Source: Aedoeadaptatus ivorii
GTDB lineage: Bacteria; Bacillota; Clostridia; Tissierellales; Peptoniphilaceae
Direction: 5' to 3'
DNA length: 64,000 nt
NCBI RefSeq assembly: GCF_900638585.1
Contig: NZ_LR134523.1
Span: 1,338,501-1,402,500 of the forward strand
Made by a program: the position numbers and the translations under genes. Below the pieces are notes generated by a model. The model saw only the letters and a program-made list of their open reading frames with translations, was not told where the DNA came from and made no database searches. The number at the start of each line of letters is the position of its first letter. The first letter of the stretch is position 1. Positions 52,804 through 61,640 of this stretch are shown one piece after another.

Positions 52804-53691
52804 CTAATTTATAATCATGGGAACGCCCCCCGCCACCACTTCCACGGTCTGGGGCAAGTGCGGTCCCGGTTCTCCGTCTATGTCGATTCTCAGCGCACGA
52901 TCCGCCGAAATCGTCACCTTGTCGGTCTTAAAGTACAAAAAGTGTTCGTGTTCCGTATGTTTTCCCACGCCGATGGCGGTGATCAGCTCGATCATCTTGG
53001 GAAAGGGCATCTCTTCGATGGCGATGACCTCCAGCAGGCCGTCTTTGATACTCGCCGCGGGGCTGATCCTCGAAAAGCCGCCGATGCTCGAAGAATTCGA
53101 GACCATCACCAACATCACCTTTTTCTCGACGGTGCCGTCTGCGGTCTCGAGCCGCACGCGAAAATACTCCCGGGACAGATCCTTGACCCGAAAGGAGCGA
53201 ATGCCCTCTAAATAGTATGCGAGCCTGCCCATAGAGCTCTTCGACGCATCCGAGACGCTGTATCCCAGTTCCGTAAAGAGCCCGGCGGCACACACATTGA
53301 TAAATGCCCGGTCGCCGCACAACCCCAAATCCACCGGCACCACGTGGCCGCGTTCGACCATCGAGACAAACTCGATCGGATCCTTGGGGATCTTCAAATA
53401 CTCCGCAAAGTCGTTTACCGTACCGGCCGGATACACCGCCAAGGGCACATTGCGCTTCTCTGCATAGAGGCCGTTTACCACCTGGTTTACCGTGCCGTCG
53501 CCGCCCATGGCGATAATGCAGTCCTCCCCGTCGTCGCGGGCGGCAAAGGCCTCGGCGTCTCCGTGATGGCGGGTAAATTCCAACAACAAAGACGCCCCCA
53601 TGCGGGAAAAGGGCGCGATCAGCTTTTTCAGAATATCCACGGCCCCTTCTCGGCCGCTGGACGGATTGGCGATGATTTTTATGCGTTTCAT
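52804..53691 (-). CDS. Diacylglycerol/lipid kinase (YegS/BmrU family)
   Basis: 295 residues. DAGK catalytic domain: IIANPSSGREG, IIAMGGDGTVNQVVNGL and PLAVYPAGTVNDFAEYLKIP (the last with T in place of the usual GT-NDFAR). C-terminal domain with VMVSNSSSIGGFSRISPAASIKDG. Cytoplasmic enzyme phosphorylating a lipid alcohol, probably diacylglycerol. The ATG at 53689-53691 follows GGAGGTGTGT. Likely co-transcribed with the LacI gene. Confidence 0.87.
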   Translation of the reverse strand: MKRIKIIANPSSGREGAVDILKKLIAPFSRMGASLLLEFTRHHGDAEAFAARDDGEDCIIAMGGDGTVNQVVNGLYAEKRNVPLAVYPAGTVNDFAEYLKIPKDPIEFVSMVERGHVVPVDLGLCGDRAFINVCAAGLFTELGYSVSDASKSSMGRLAYYLEGIRSFRVKDLSREYFRVRLETADGTVEKKVMLVMVSNSSSIGGFSRISPAASIKDGLLEVIAIEEMPFPKMIELITAIGVGKHTEHEHFLYFKTDKVTISADRALRIDIDGEPGPHLPQTVEVVAGGVPMIIN

Positions 53692-53714
53692 ACACACCTC
53701 CGGACGCTACTTTT

Positions 53715-53743
53715 ATTATACGATAAGTACAACGATTCCACAA
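53715..53743 (-). promoter_or_regulatory. Promoter of the lipid kinase - LacI operon
   Basis: Reading leftward, TTGTGG and a perfect TATAAT are 17 bp apart, about 25 bases before the start codon. Confidence 0.75.
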
Positions 53744-54008
53744 AAGAAAAATCGCGATTTTCCCGCTTCTCCGAAATTTTCGGGCAAGTCGGCGGGAAAA
53801 CAACGGCTTCCTGTGCATTGCCGAGAATTTGTATATTCTCGGGTGCGTACAGAGCGACTCGGAAATTTGTATGTATAATTACGATCTTTATACAAAACTC
53901 ACCGGTCCTTTTCCGGCCTTTTCCCGGTATATTTCTATATGAGTGTACCTTGTATGCAACCGTTCTATCGCCGTTTTCCCGCATTTTCCGCGCGATTTGA
54001 TCCGCAAT
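53744..54008. other. Intergenic region without recognisable gene
   Basis: About 265 A/T-richer bases between the lipid kinase promoter and the SLH gene terminator. Open frames cross it on both strands, but they lack ribosome binding sites and known domains. No repeat element of the family seen elsewhere. Confidence 0.5.
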
Positions 54009-54035
54009 AAAAAACGCCCCCGCTATGCGGGGACG
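54009..54035 (-). terminator. Terminator of the second SLH gene
   Basis: Reading leftward, CGTCCCCGC-ATA-GCGGGGGCG followed by six T. Confidence 0.9.
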
Positions 54036-54047
54036 TCTTGTATTCCG

Positions 54048-55394
54048 TCAGTTCTTAAGGCGCGTCCATGCTTCCGAACCGTCGTTCAGGCGATTGTAGA
54101 AGTGTCCGTTGGCGGCCTCGGCGATGTCGTAGTAGTGCCATTGGCCGATGTGCACGTCGGTAAAGTTGCGCAGTCCGTATTCGCTTTCTCCGATAAAGTT
54201 TTTATCCGCCCGGCGATCGAGCATTTTATTCACGGCCGTAACCGCTTCGGCGCGGGTGATGGGGGCATCGGGGCGGAGGGTGCCGTCGCCGTAGCCGCTA
54301 AACCAGCCTTCTGCGATCACTTCTTCTATGCTGCCTCTCGCCCAGTGGTCGTTGGCGACGTCCGTAAAGCCGCCTACCCGCTTCTTGCCGGTGGTGAATT
54401 TGGAGGCCACGGCGGCAAATTCACCCCGCGTTACCGGCGCATTCGGGCGGAAGGTGCCGTCGGGATAGCCGGCGATCACGCCCAGCTGCGTCAGTCTGTG
54501 GATGTAGCCGGTGTACCAGTCGGCGGCGTATACGTCGCGAAATGCCGCGCCCGGCGCGCCGGTGTGGATGTGCTCGTCGAGCAGGCGTGCAAAGAGCGCG
54601 CTCATTTCGCCGCGGGTGATGGTAAAATTCGGGCGGAAGGTGCCGTCGGGATAGCCGATCATATAGGCAAAGTGGAAGCCCGTTTCTTTTTTGAGTTTGG
54701 GGGCATCGGGCGCTTTTTCTTCCGGTGCCGTAATGGTATTGGTGATGTAGTTGTTGATGATGGGCGCTACGTTTACATTCTGTTGCTGTTGTTGCGATTG
54801 TTGCGGTTGGACGGGTGCCTCCGGCTCTAGGGGGCAGGTGCCGTCGGGGCACTCCGTGGGCACGCAGTCGTTATAGACGGTAATGCCGCTTAAAACTTCG
54901 AGGATCGGCAAATCGAAGCGGGCGATATTGTCGGGACCGATATCCGCACAGAACTTGCCCTCGCCTATAGAGCCCGGACCGGGCGGCCCCGGCAAAAATT
55001 GTCCCACCGGCGGCGCAATAATCTCAGAAGAAGCGGAAAGCGCGGGCTCCGCCGTCTCTGTCTGCTTTTCTGCGGCATCAAACGAGTCGCCGTCGGGGAG
55101 GGATTCCGGCATGGCGCCGCTCACCAAAACGGGATAATCGTTGAGCGGGGCGGGTTGTCGCCATGTAGTAGGTTCAAAACATACGCGGCAGTGTTCTTTG
55201 CCGGTCAGGATTTCCTCCAATACATAGCGTTGCGGCGTCTCTACCATTACCGATGTCGACGGCACTGGAGAGTTAAGTGGATCCAGTTGCACCGTCTTTT
55301 TCTCGCCGTCTTTTAACTTGAAGCTCTTCACGATCGTATCGTCGGGTTTTCGTACGATCTGAAAATTATATACTCGGTCGGGGTCCTTTTTCAT
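54048..55394 (-). CDS. SLH-domain protein body lacking its signal peptide in frame
   Basis: 448 residues from the first ATG. Residues 1-60 (YNFQIVRKPDDTIVKSFKLKDGEKKTVQL) resemble a Cna_B-type beta domain cut at its start. A proline-rich region follows (PPVGQFLPGPPGPGSIGEG), then a Gln run (QPQQSQQQQQNV), then three SLH repeats (MIGYPDGTFRPNFTITRGEM, IAGYPDGTFRPNAPVTRGEF, FSGYGDGTLRPDAPITRAEA). It has no export signal of its own. The signal peptide lies 15 bases upstream in another frame (55409-55564). The ATG has a poorly spaced GAGGG, so independent initiation is doubtful. With one more A in the A7 run at 55413-55419 the two parts join. Confidence 0.82.
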   Translation of the reverse strand: MKKDPDRVYNFQIVRKPDDTIVKSFKLKDGEKKTVQLDPLNSPVPSTSVMVETPQRYVLEEILTGKEHCRVCFEPTTWRQPAPLNDYPVLVSGAMPESLPDGDSFDAAEKQTETAEPALSASSEIIAPPVGQFLPGPPGPGSIGEGKFCADIGPDNIARFDLPILEVLSGITVYNDCVPTECPDGTCPLEPEAPVQPQQSQQQQQNVNVAPIINNYITNTITAPEEKAPDAPKLKKETGFHFAYMIGYPDGTFRPNFTITRGEMSALFARLLDEHIHTGAPGAAFRDVYAADWYTGYIHRLTQLGVIAGYPDGTFRPNAPVTRGEFAAVASKFTTGKKRVGGFTDVANDHWARGSIEEVIAEGWFSGYGDGTLRPDAPITRAEAVTAVNKMLDRRADKNFIGESEYGLRNFTDVHIGQWHYYDIAEAANGHFYNRLNDGSEAWTRLKN

Positions 55395-55408
55395 GCCCTC
55401 GCGCCAGA

Positions 55409-55564
55409 TTACTTTTTTTCGATGATGATCTTTTGCGGTCCCGGTTGATACGAGGAGGCAAAGGCCTTCTCTTTACAGATCCCTTCGCCCAATGCAAAGC
55501 TCGCGGCGAGGACCAGTACAAATACGAGAACGCGCATCGTCGTTCTTTGAATTCGTCGTACCAT
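55409..55564 (-). CDS. Signal-peptide fragment of the second SLH protein, ended by a frameshift
   Basis: 51 codons from the ATG 55562-55564, which follows AAGGAGGAAATT. It starts MVRRIQRTTMRVLVFVLVLA and is a typical Gram-positive signal peptide with cleavage near AFA-SSY. It reaches GPQKIIIEKK and meets TAA directly after an A7 run. In the next frame the reading continues VIWREGMKKDPDRVYNF, which joins smoothly to the SLH body. Together with that body this looks like one gene of about 500 codons. Confidence 0.75.
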   Translation of the reverse strand: MVRRIQRTTMRVLVFVLVLAASFALGEGICKEKAFASSYQPGPQKIIIEKK

Positions 55565-55704
55565 AATTTCCTCCTTTTTCGGGCCACGCTGCCCTTATGT
55601 ATTCCTTTACTATTGTATAGTGATATATAGCATTCTTTCACATAAAAATCGGATCGATTGTCCATTCTCTAACAAACCCTTTTGCGGCTTTTTCAAAAAA
55701 GCAC

Positions 55705-55729
55705 AAAAAAAGACACGGTATGCCGTGCC
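55705..55729 (-). terminator. Terminator of the YtxH-DUF948 operon
   Basis: Reading leftward, GGCACGG-CAT-CCGTGTC-type stem and seven T. Confidence 0.85.
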
Positions 55730-55738
55730 TTTCTTCTC

Positions 55739-56233
55739 TTAGCGCGTGCGCAATACGTCCCGCAACGCTTCCAATACTTCCCGGAGGATGTAGAAATAGT
55801 CGACGATATTGTTAGCGTTGAAAGAAATCGTCTTCGCCGTGTCGGATATCGAATCCGATACCACATTGGCGGTATTGGAAAGCCGTATCGACGTCTCGTC
55901 GACGGTGCGCACCACATTGTCCACCGTGCCGGTTACGCCGCCTACGGTCACGGCGATCTTTTCCACCTCGGGCTTTACGATCTCGACCATCTCGGTGGCG
56001 TCGGTGGACAATCGAGACACATTGGTGGTAATCACCGTGGCGTTGTCGGTGATCGTCGGCAGCTTTTGGAAGGTGTCGTCGATCACCGCTTCGTGGGCGT
56101 CGAGTTTTCCCTTTACCAGCTTCAAGATGCCGGCGACGTTTTTAAGGACCAGCAGGAGATAGACCAGAGCGCCGATCCCCGCCAGATAGAGTAAAAATCG
56201 TAAGAGGTCGTGCAAGGTGATCATCGTATCCAT
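55739..56233 (-). CDS. DUF948-like membrane-anchored helical protein
   Basis: 164 residues. One N-terminal membrane helix (LLRFLLYLAGIGALVYLLLVLKNVAGIL) followed by a long Thr/Val-rich helical region with heptad-like spacing, probably a coiled coil. It resembles DUF948 proteins, which are often encoded beside YtxH proteins, as here (14 bases downstream). General envelope-stress association is family knowledge; the function is unknown. Confidence 0.7.
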   Translation of the reverse strand: MDTMITLHDLLRFLLYLAGIGALVYLLLVLKNVAGILKLVKGKLDAHEAVIDDTFQKLPTITDNATVITTNVSRLSTDATEMVEIVKPEVEKIAVTVGGVTGTVDNVVRTVDETSIRLSNTANVVSDSISDTAKTISFNANNIVDYFYILREVLEALRDVLRTR

Positions 56234-56247
56234 CGAGACCTCCCGCC

Positions 56248-56814
56248 TTACGCCTGAGACTTCTTGTTTTTGTCGTTTTTCTTGGCGGCCTTTTCTGCCG
56301 CATCGGCGATCTTTTCGGAGCTTTCGGCGATTTGGTCCTTGGTGGATTCCGCCTGTTCCTTGACTTCGCCGCCGACTTCCTTGGCGGCATCGGCTACGGC
56401 GTCTTTGCTCTTGTCGAGCTCGCCCTTTACATTGGCGCCCTCTTCGCGCACGATGTCGCCGATGGCGCGTGCCTTTGCCTTGGCGATTTCGGCTTCGTCG
56501 CGCATTTCGTCGGCTTTGATGGCCGCGCGGAGCTTCAGGTCATCATAGGTGTTTTGTACCGCCTGTTGAGCTTCGTATGCCTTGTAGCTCAATTCATCGG
56601 CGGTTTCCAATGCGCCTTCCTTGGCGTTTTCGGCAAATTCGCGGGAGCGATCGGCGATTTCCTGGCGGGTTTCTTCGCCGCTTTTGGGGGCGAACAAAAT
56701 ACCTGCCGCCGCACCTACCAGCGCGCCCAGGGCAAACTTACGGGCTCTCTCTTCTCGCAAATATCTTTCTCTTTCCCGTCTGCGAATGTCGAACAAATCA
56801 AAAATCATACTCAT
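56248..56814 (-). CDS. YtxH-domain protein
   Basis: 188 residues. After a charged start (RRRERERYLREERAR), residues 26-60 form the YtxH segment FALGALVGAAAGILFAPKSGEETRQEI with a glycine-rich helix. The remainder is Ala/Glu/Lys-rich, with LEA-like heptads (ADAAKEVGGEVKEQAESTKD). Likely membrane-associated and stress-related, function unknown. The start may be the second Met (MIFDLF). First gene of the operon. Confidence 0.8.
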   Translation of the reverse strand: MSMIFDLFDIRRRERERYLREERARKFALGALVGAAAGILFAPKSGEETRQEIADRSREFAENAKEGALETADELSYKAYEAQQAVQNTYDDLKLRAAIKADEMRDEAEIAKAKARAIGDIVREEGANVKGELDKSKDAVADAAKEVGGEVKEQAESTKDQIAESSEKIADAAEKAAKKNDKNKKSQA

Positions 56815-56937
56815 ACCTCCATTTTAGTTCGTTACCACCTGTATACCCGCTGATCGAAATTTTAATGCAAATAACTCAAATCTTTCACAAATTTCACATC
56901 GGAACGGTATACTTCATAGTGACACAAAGGAGGTCTT

Positions 56938-57738
56938 ATGATCGACATACACACCCACTCCCGCTTTTCCATGGATTCCATCGCCGATCCCGAAAAGAAC
57001 GTCGTAAACGCCATCGAAAGGGGCATCGAAGTCCTGGCCTTTACCGACCATATCGATCGCACGATAGAGAACGAATCCATCGACTATACCTTTAACTTTA
57101 ACGAATATATAGAAGTCCTCGACTTTATCCGCCACCGTTATGCCGAGCGGATCGAAGTGCTGATCGGACTCGAAATCGGCTTGAATCTGAATGTCAAGAC
57201 CATGATGGAAGAGCTGATGGAAAATTTGGACTTCGACTTTTTTATCGGCTCCATCCACTCCCTCGACGAGAAGGACATCGCCACGGTTCTGCGCCGCAGC
57301 ACCCCCGATATCGAATCCTACTACACCCACTATTACGAGACCATGCTCGAAAATATCGAGACCACCCGGGGCTTTCAGGTCGTCGGGCATATCGACTATA
57401 TCGACCGCTATATCGAAGACAAATCCGCCATTCCGCCCTTTTCGGCCTATCGCGATATCGTGGCGGCGATCCTCGAGGCGGCGATTCAAAAAGACCTCGC
57501 CATCGAATACAACACCGCCGGCCGGTATAAGGGCCTCGACCACGCCAACCCGAAGGACGAAATCCTTTCCTTATATAGGGACTTGGGCGGAGACAACGTC
57601 ACGCTCTCCTCAGATGCGCACAAAAGCGTGCACATCGGCCGCGGCATCGCCGCCGGGGCGGCCCATCTCGAGGCCTTGGGATTTGAAGAGGTGGTCTATT
57701 ACCGAAAGAAAAAACCCGTAAGGCGCAGATTAAGATAA
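56938..57738 (+). CDS. PHP-domain histidinol-phosphatase-like protein (HisJ/HisK family)
   Basis: 266 residues. PHP metal site in MIDIHTHSRFSMDS (Asp3, His5, His7), FTDHID, GLEIGLN, GSIHSLD, VVGHIDYIDRYI and SSDAHKSVHIGRG. This is the histidinol-phosphatase type of PHP protein. No histidine genes are nearby, so another phosphoester may be the real substrate. ATG after AAGGAGGTCTT. TATACT at 56909-56914 is a likely -10. Confidence 0.8.
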   Translation: MIDIHTHSRFSMDSIADPEKNVVNAIERGIEVLAFTDHIDRTIENESIDYTFNFNEYIEVLDFIRHRYAERIEVLIGLEIGLNLNVKTMMEELMENLDFDFFIGSIHSLDEKDIATVLRRSTPDIESYYTHYYETMLENIETTRGFQVVGHIDYIDRYIEDKSAIPPFSAYRDIVAAILEAAIQKDLAIEYNTAGRYKGLDHANPKDEILSLYRDLGGDNVTLSSDAHKSVHIGRGIAAGAAHLEALGFEEVVYYRKKKPVRRRLR

Positions 57739-57750
57739 GGGGAAGGTGTT

Positions 57751-57778
57751 TTTACACATTCTTTACACAATTTAATCA
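57751..57778 (+). promoter_or_regulatory. PhoP-box-like direct repeats upstream of alkaline phosphatase
   Basis: TTTACA at 57751 and 57762 with an 11-bp period, and a weaker third copy (TAATCA at 57773). This matches the TT(A/C/T)ACA repeat spacing bound by PhoP in Bacillus. A TATACT -10 (57820-57825) has no good -35, as expected for an activated promoter. Confidence 0.55.
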
Positions 57779-57862
57779 GATCCCCATCATAACTCTATAT
57801 GAAAACGATAAAGCTTCGGTATACTCCCATTGCAATATAAAATATGATTGGGAGGAAAAGAA

Positions 57863-59476
57863 ATGAAAAAAACTTTACGCGTAGCGGCCCTCGCCCTCGC
57901 CCTGACCACCACCTTGGCTAGTGCGATGCCCGCCCATGCGGCTCTGAAGGAAGACTACGGCAAGGCAAAGAATGTGATCGTCATGATCCCCGACGGATCC
58001 AGCGTAGAAGCTGTTACTTATGCCCGTTGGATCGACGAAGACAATACCCTGAATATCGACGATATGGCGACGGGCCTGATTCGCACCAACAACGCCCCCA
58101 CCCCCATCGCCGACTCCGCACCGGCGGGAACGGCTATGGCCACCGGCGTAAAGTCAGAATCCCCCTTCGTCGGCAGCTACCCCTCCAAGGCGGGTATGCC
58201 CGGCAGCGAAGGCTTTGACGCAAAGCGCGCCAAGATGCCCATCGCAAACCACATCGAAGCGGCGGAACGCCAAGGCAAATCCACCGGTATCGTGTCCACC
58301 TCCAATGTGCAACACGCCACCCCGGCGGACTTCTCCGCACACCACCCCAACCGCAACAACTACGACGCTCTGGCGGAACAACAAGTATTCCAAGGCATGG
58401 AAGTCGTGCTCGGCGCCGGCTCCAAGAGCCTCGAAGCCGAAAACCGCGGCGACAAGGAAGACTTGATCACAGAAATCAAGGCACAAGGCTACGACTACTT
58501 CACCACCCCCGATGCCATGAAGGCGTCCACCGCCGATAAGATTTGGGGCATGTTCGATCCTTCCGCACTGGCAAACGACTGGGACAGAGACCCCGCCAAG
58601 GAACCTTCCCTCGCAGAAATGACCGACAAGGCGATCCAAGTGCTCTCTAAAAACGACAAGGGCTTCTTCCTCATGGTAGAAGGCTCCAAGCCCGACTGGT
58701 CCGCACATGCCAACGACCCGATGGGCATCGCTTCCGAAATCCTCGCCTTCGACAACGCCGTGGGCGTCGCCAAGAAGTTCGCGAAGGAACACCCCGGCAC
58801 CGTCGTAATCTCCGCCACCGACCACGGCACCGGCGGTTTCACCATCGGCAACGACAAGACCACCAAGGGCTATGACCGCTTCGACATCGACCACTTTACC
58901 AAGATCGTTAAGAACTCCAAGCTCACCGGCGAAGGCGCGGCGGCCCTCTTAAACGAAGACCGCTCCAACGCGGCCGAAGTCGCCAAACAAGCTTTCGGCA
59001 TCGACCTCACCGCCGAAGAAATCGAATACATCAAAAACACCAAGGCGGCAGACACCGCATTCGGCCATGTCGTCAGCAAGCGCAGCGGCCTGGGTTGGAC
59101 TACCAACGGCCACGTGGGCGGCGATGTGGGACTGTATGTATACGCCAACGGCGCAGACGTCCTTTCCGGCACCGTACACAACCACGAAATCGGACGCTAT
59201 ATCGAAAAGATCATGGGCACCGACCTCGACGCGCTCACCGACCAACTCTTTATCTACTCCAGAGACGCGTTTACCGCCAAGGGCGCGGAAGTCAATTTTA
59301 ACCGCAACGGCGGCAACCCGATCCTCGAAATCAAAAAAGACGGCAAGCTCTACCAATTCCCCACCTACCGCAACTACGCCATCGTTGACGGCGAAAAGGT
59401 AGACATCGGCGGACTCACCGTATTCAACGACGAAAAGATCTACGTGCCCCAAGGCGCTTTGGATCTCGTAAAATAA
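57863..59476 (+). CDS. Alkaline phosphatase, secreted
   Basis: 537 residues from the ATG 57863, which follows GGGAGGAAAAGAA. Signal peptide with cleavage after AHA26. Metal/phosphate site: Asp44 in VIVMIPDGSS, nucleophile Ser85 in DSAPAGTAMATG, GFFLMVEGSKPDWSAHAND, ISATDHGTGGF and TNGHVGGDVGLYVYANG. It scavenges phosphate from organic esters outside the cell. The upstream PhoP-like boxes suggest phosphate-starvation control. Codon use is even more strongly C-ending than in its neighbours, suggesting high expression. Confidence 0.93.
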   Translation: MKKTLRVAALALALTTTLASAMPAHAALKEDYGKAKNVIVMIPDGSSVEAVTYARWIDEDNTLNIDDMATGLIRTNNAPTPIADSAPAGTAMATGVKSESPFVGSYPSKAGMPGSEGFDAKRAKMPIANHIEAAERQGKSTGIVSTSNVQHATPADFSAHHPNRNNYDALAEQQVFQGMEVVLGAGSKSLEAENRGDKEDLITEIKAQGYDYFTTPDAMKASTADKIWGMFDPSALANDWDRDPAKEPSLAEMTDKAIQVLSKNDKGFFLMVEGSKPDWSAHANDPMGIASEILAFDNAVGVAKKFAKEHPGTVVISATDHGTGGFTIGNDKTTKGYDRFDIDHFTKIVKNSKLTGEGAAALLNEDRSNAAEVAKQAFGIDLTAEEIEYIKNTKAADTAFGHVVSKRSGLGWTTNGHVGGDVGLYVYANGADVLSGTVHNHEIGRYIEKIMGTDLDALTDQLFIYSRDAFTAKGAEVNFNRNGGNPILEIKKDGKLYQFPTYRNYAIVDGEKVDIGGLTVFNDEKIYVPQGALDLVK

Positions 59477-59508
59477 CGACAGCCACTTCCTATACCTCTT
59501 TTATAAAG

Positions 59509-59531
59509 ACGACGCTTCGGCGTCGTTTTTT
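59509..59531 (+). terminator. Alkaline phosphatase terminator
   Basis: ACGACGC-TTCG-GCGTCGT followed by a T run. Confidence 0.9.
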
Positions 59532-59714
59532 GTTTGCGGTCGCAAATATTACCGCCGCTTTGCAAAAATATACAATCGAATTTTAGGAAAACCCTATCTT
59601 TTCTCGCCAAGAACTAGTATACTATGCCTTGTAAACGATCATATGAATTATATAACGATAATGTCGTTTTCTTTACCCGGCTATCGCCCTACTAAAGTCG
59701 ACACAGGAGGTATT

Positions 59715-61640
59715 ATGGCATCACTGGCATACAAACTGCTTCGTTCCCATCTCTTAGACGGAGAACTGAAGCGCGGCGAAGAAATCCGCATCAAGATCGA
59801 CCAAACCCTGACCCAAGACTCCACCGGCACCATGGTCTATCTCCAGCTGGAGGCCATGGACATCGACGAGATTCAGACGGAGCTTTCGGTCGCCTATATC
59901 GACCACAATATGCTCCAAGCGAGCTTTGAAAATCCCGACGACCACCAGTTTATCCAATCCGCCGCCGAAAAATACGGCCTCATCTTCTCGAAGCCCGGCG
60001 GCGGCATCTGCCACCAAGTGCATTTGGAACAGTTCGCGCGCCCCGGAAAGACGCTGTTGGGCAGCGACTCCCACACCCCCACGGCGGGCGGTCTGGGTTC
60101 CCTCGCCATCGGCGCCGGCGGCCTGGATGTTGCGGTGGCGATGGCGGGCGGCTATTACTATCTAAAAGTGCCCAAGGTGCTGAATGTACGTCTTAGCGGC
60201 GCCCTCGCCCCCGGCGTAAACGCCAAGGACGTCATTCTCCGCATCCTAAAGGAAAAAACCGTAAAAGGCGGCACCGGCTATATCGTCGAGTATAGCGGCG
60301 AAGGCGTTCGCGCCCTGTCGGTCACCGACCGCGCCACCATCTGCAATATGGGCGCGGAACTGGGCGCCACCACCTCGATTTTCCCCTCCGACGAAAACAC
60401 CCGCGACTTTCTGCGCCGGCACGGCAGAGAAGAACAATACGCCCCCCTCTCCGCCGACGACGACGCGGACTACGACGAGGTGCTGGAACTCGACCTCTCT
60501 ACGGTGGTGCCCGCCGTGGCAAAACCCCACCTCCCCGACAAATTCGCCGAAGTCGACGAACTAGAACACACAAAGATCGACCAGGTCGCCATCGGCAGCT
60601 GCACCAACTCTTCCTATAAGGACATGATGAAAGTGGCGAAGATCCTCGAGGGCAAAAAGGTGCACGAAGACGTGAGCTTCGTCATCGCCCCGGGTAGCGC
60701 CACCATCCTCGAGGCCCTTTCGCGAAACGGAGCGCTCGCCATCATGATCGCAGCGGGGGCGCGCATCCTCGAAAGCGCCTGCGGCCCCTGCATCGGCATG
60801 GGCCAGGCGCCCAAATCCGGCGGCGTGAGTCTGCGCTCCTTTAACCGCAACTTTAAGGGCCGAAGCGGCACCAAGGACGCACAGGTATACTTGGCGGGCC
60901 CCGAAACCTGCGCCGCATCGGCGGTGCTGGGCTATATCGCCTCCCCCGACGATGTGGCGGCGCTTTCGGGCATCGAAGAACCCGAATCCTACGAACACGC
61001 CACCAACTACCTCATCTACCCCAAAGACAAGGCGGATCGGCCGAAGGAAACCGTCATGGGCCCCAATATCAAGCCCTTCCCCCCGAGTATGCCCCTCGCC
61101 GATGCCTTTACGAAAACGGTGCTCCTCAAGGCGCCGGACAATGTCACCACCGACGACATCTGCCCGTCGACGGCAAAACTCCTGCCCTACCGCTCGAATA
61201 TCCCCGAACTTTCGAAATACGCCTTCTCCACCATCGACGAAGGATTTTACGAGCGCGCCAAAGAGCGCGGCGGCGGCATCGTCGTCGGCGGCGAAAACTA
61301 CGGCCAGGGATCCAGCCGGGAACACGCGGCGCTCCTGCCCCTGTATTTGGGCGTAAAGGCGGTCGTCGCCAAGAGCTTTGCCCGCATCCACCGCTCCAAT
61401 TTGGTGAACATGGGCATTTTACCCCTCACCTTTCGCAACCCCGAGGACTACGACCGCCTTCGCAAGGACGATGAGATCTCTATGGATTCCCTGCACGCGG
61501 CCGTAGAAACCGGCGACTTCGTCCTGCACACCCCCCACGGCGACATCGCCTTAGACGGCGAATTCAGCGCGCGGGAAAAAACGATGCTCCTCGAGGGCGG
61601 CTACCTGAACTACACCAAAAACCATAGGGGGAAACTATGA
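59715..61640 (+). CDS. Aconitate hydratase
   Basis: 641 residues from the ATG 59715 (MASLAYKLLRSHLLDG), after ACAGGAGGTATT; the frame is open 24 codons further up without a ribosome binding site. Converts citrate to isocitrate with a [4Fe-4S] cluster. Ligands are Cys296 (IGSCTNSSY), Cys356 and Cys359 (ESACGPCIGMG). GSDSHTPTAGGLGSLAIGAGG and the swivel-domain GGENYGQGSSREHAALLP are also present. Size fits the roughly 640-residue mono-aconitase of anaerobes rather than the 900-residue AcnA. First gene of a three-gene operon. Confidence 0.93.
   Translation: MASLAYKLLRSHLLDGELKRGEEIRIKIDQTLTQDSTGTMVYLQLEAMDIDEIQTELSVAYIDHNMLQASFENPDDHQFIQSAAEKYGLIFSKPGGGICHQVHLEQFARPGKTLLGSDSHTPTAGGLGSLAIGAGGLDVAVAMAGGYYYLKVPKVLNVRLSGALAPGVNAKDVILRILKEKTVKGGTGYIVEYSGEGVRALSVTDRATICNMGAELGATTSIFPSDENTRDFLRRHGREEQYAPLSADDDADYDEVLELDLSTVVPAVAKPHLPDKFAEVDELEHTKIDQVAIGSCTNSSYKDMMKVAKILEGKKVHEDVSFVIAPGSATILEALSRNGALAIMIAAGARILESACGPCIGMGQAPKSGGVSLRSFNRNFKGRSGTKDAQVYLAGPETCAASAVLGYIASPDDVAALSGIEEPESYEHATNYLIYPKDKADRPKETVMGPNIKPFPPSMPLADAFTKTVLLKAPDNVTTDDICPSTAKLLPYRSNIPELSKYAFSTIDEGFYERAKERGGGIVVGGENYGQGSSREHAALLPLYLGVKAVVAKSFARIHRSNLVNMGILPLTFRNPEDYDRLRKDDEISMDSLHAAVETGDFVLHTPHGDIALDGEFSAREKTMLLEGGYLNYTKNHRGKL

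Noticed and set aside
53688-53984. 98-codon minus-strand open frame upstream of the lipid kinase
   Set aside because: It spans the lipid kinase promoter and start region and has no ribosome binding site or domain.
54048-55564. Programmed ribosomal frameshift as the certain explanation for the split SLH gene
   Set aside because: No downstream stimulatory structure was identified; sequencing error or phase variation are equally possible.
55366-55665. 99-codon minus-strand open frame over the SLH signal region
   Set aside because: Third frame over the signal-peptide fragment; low-complexity basic product without a ribosome binding site.
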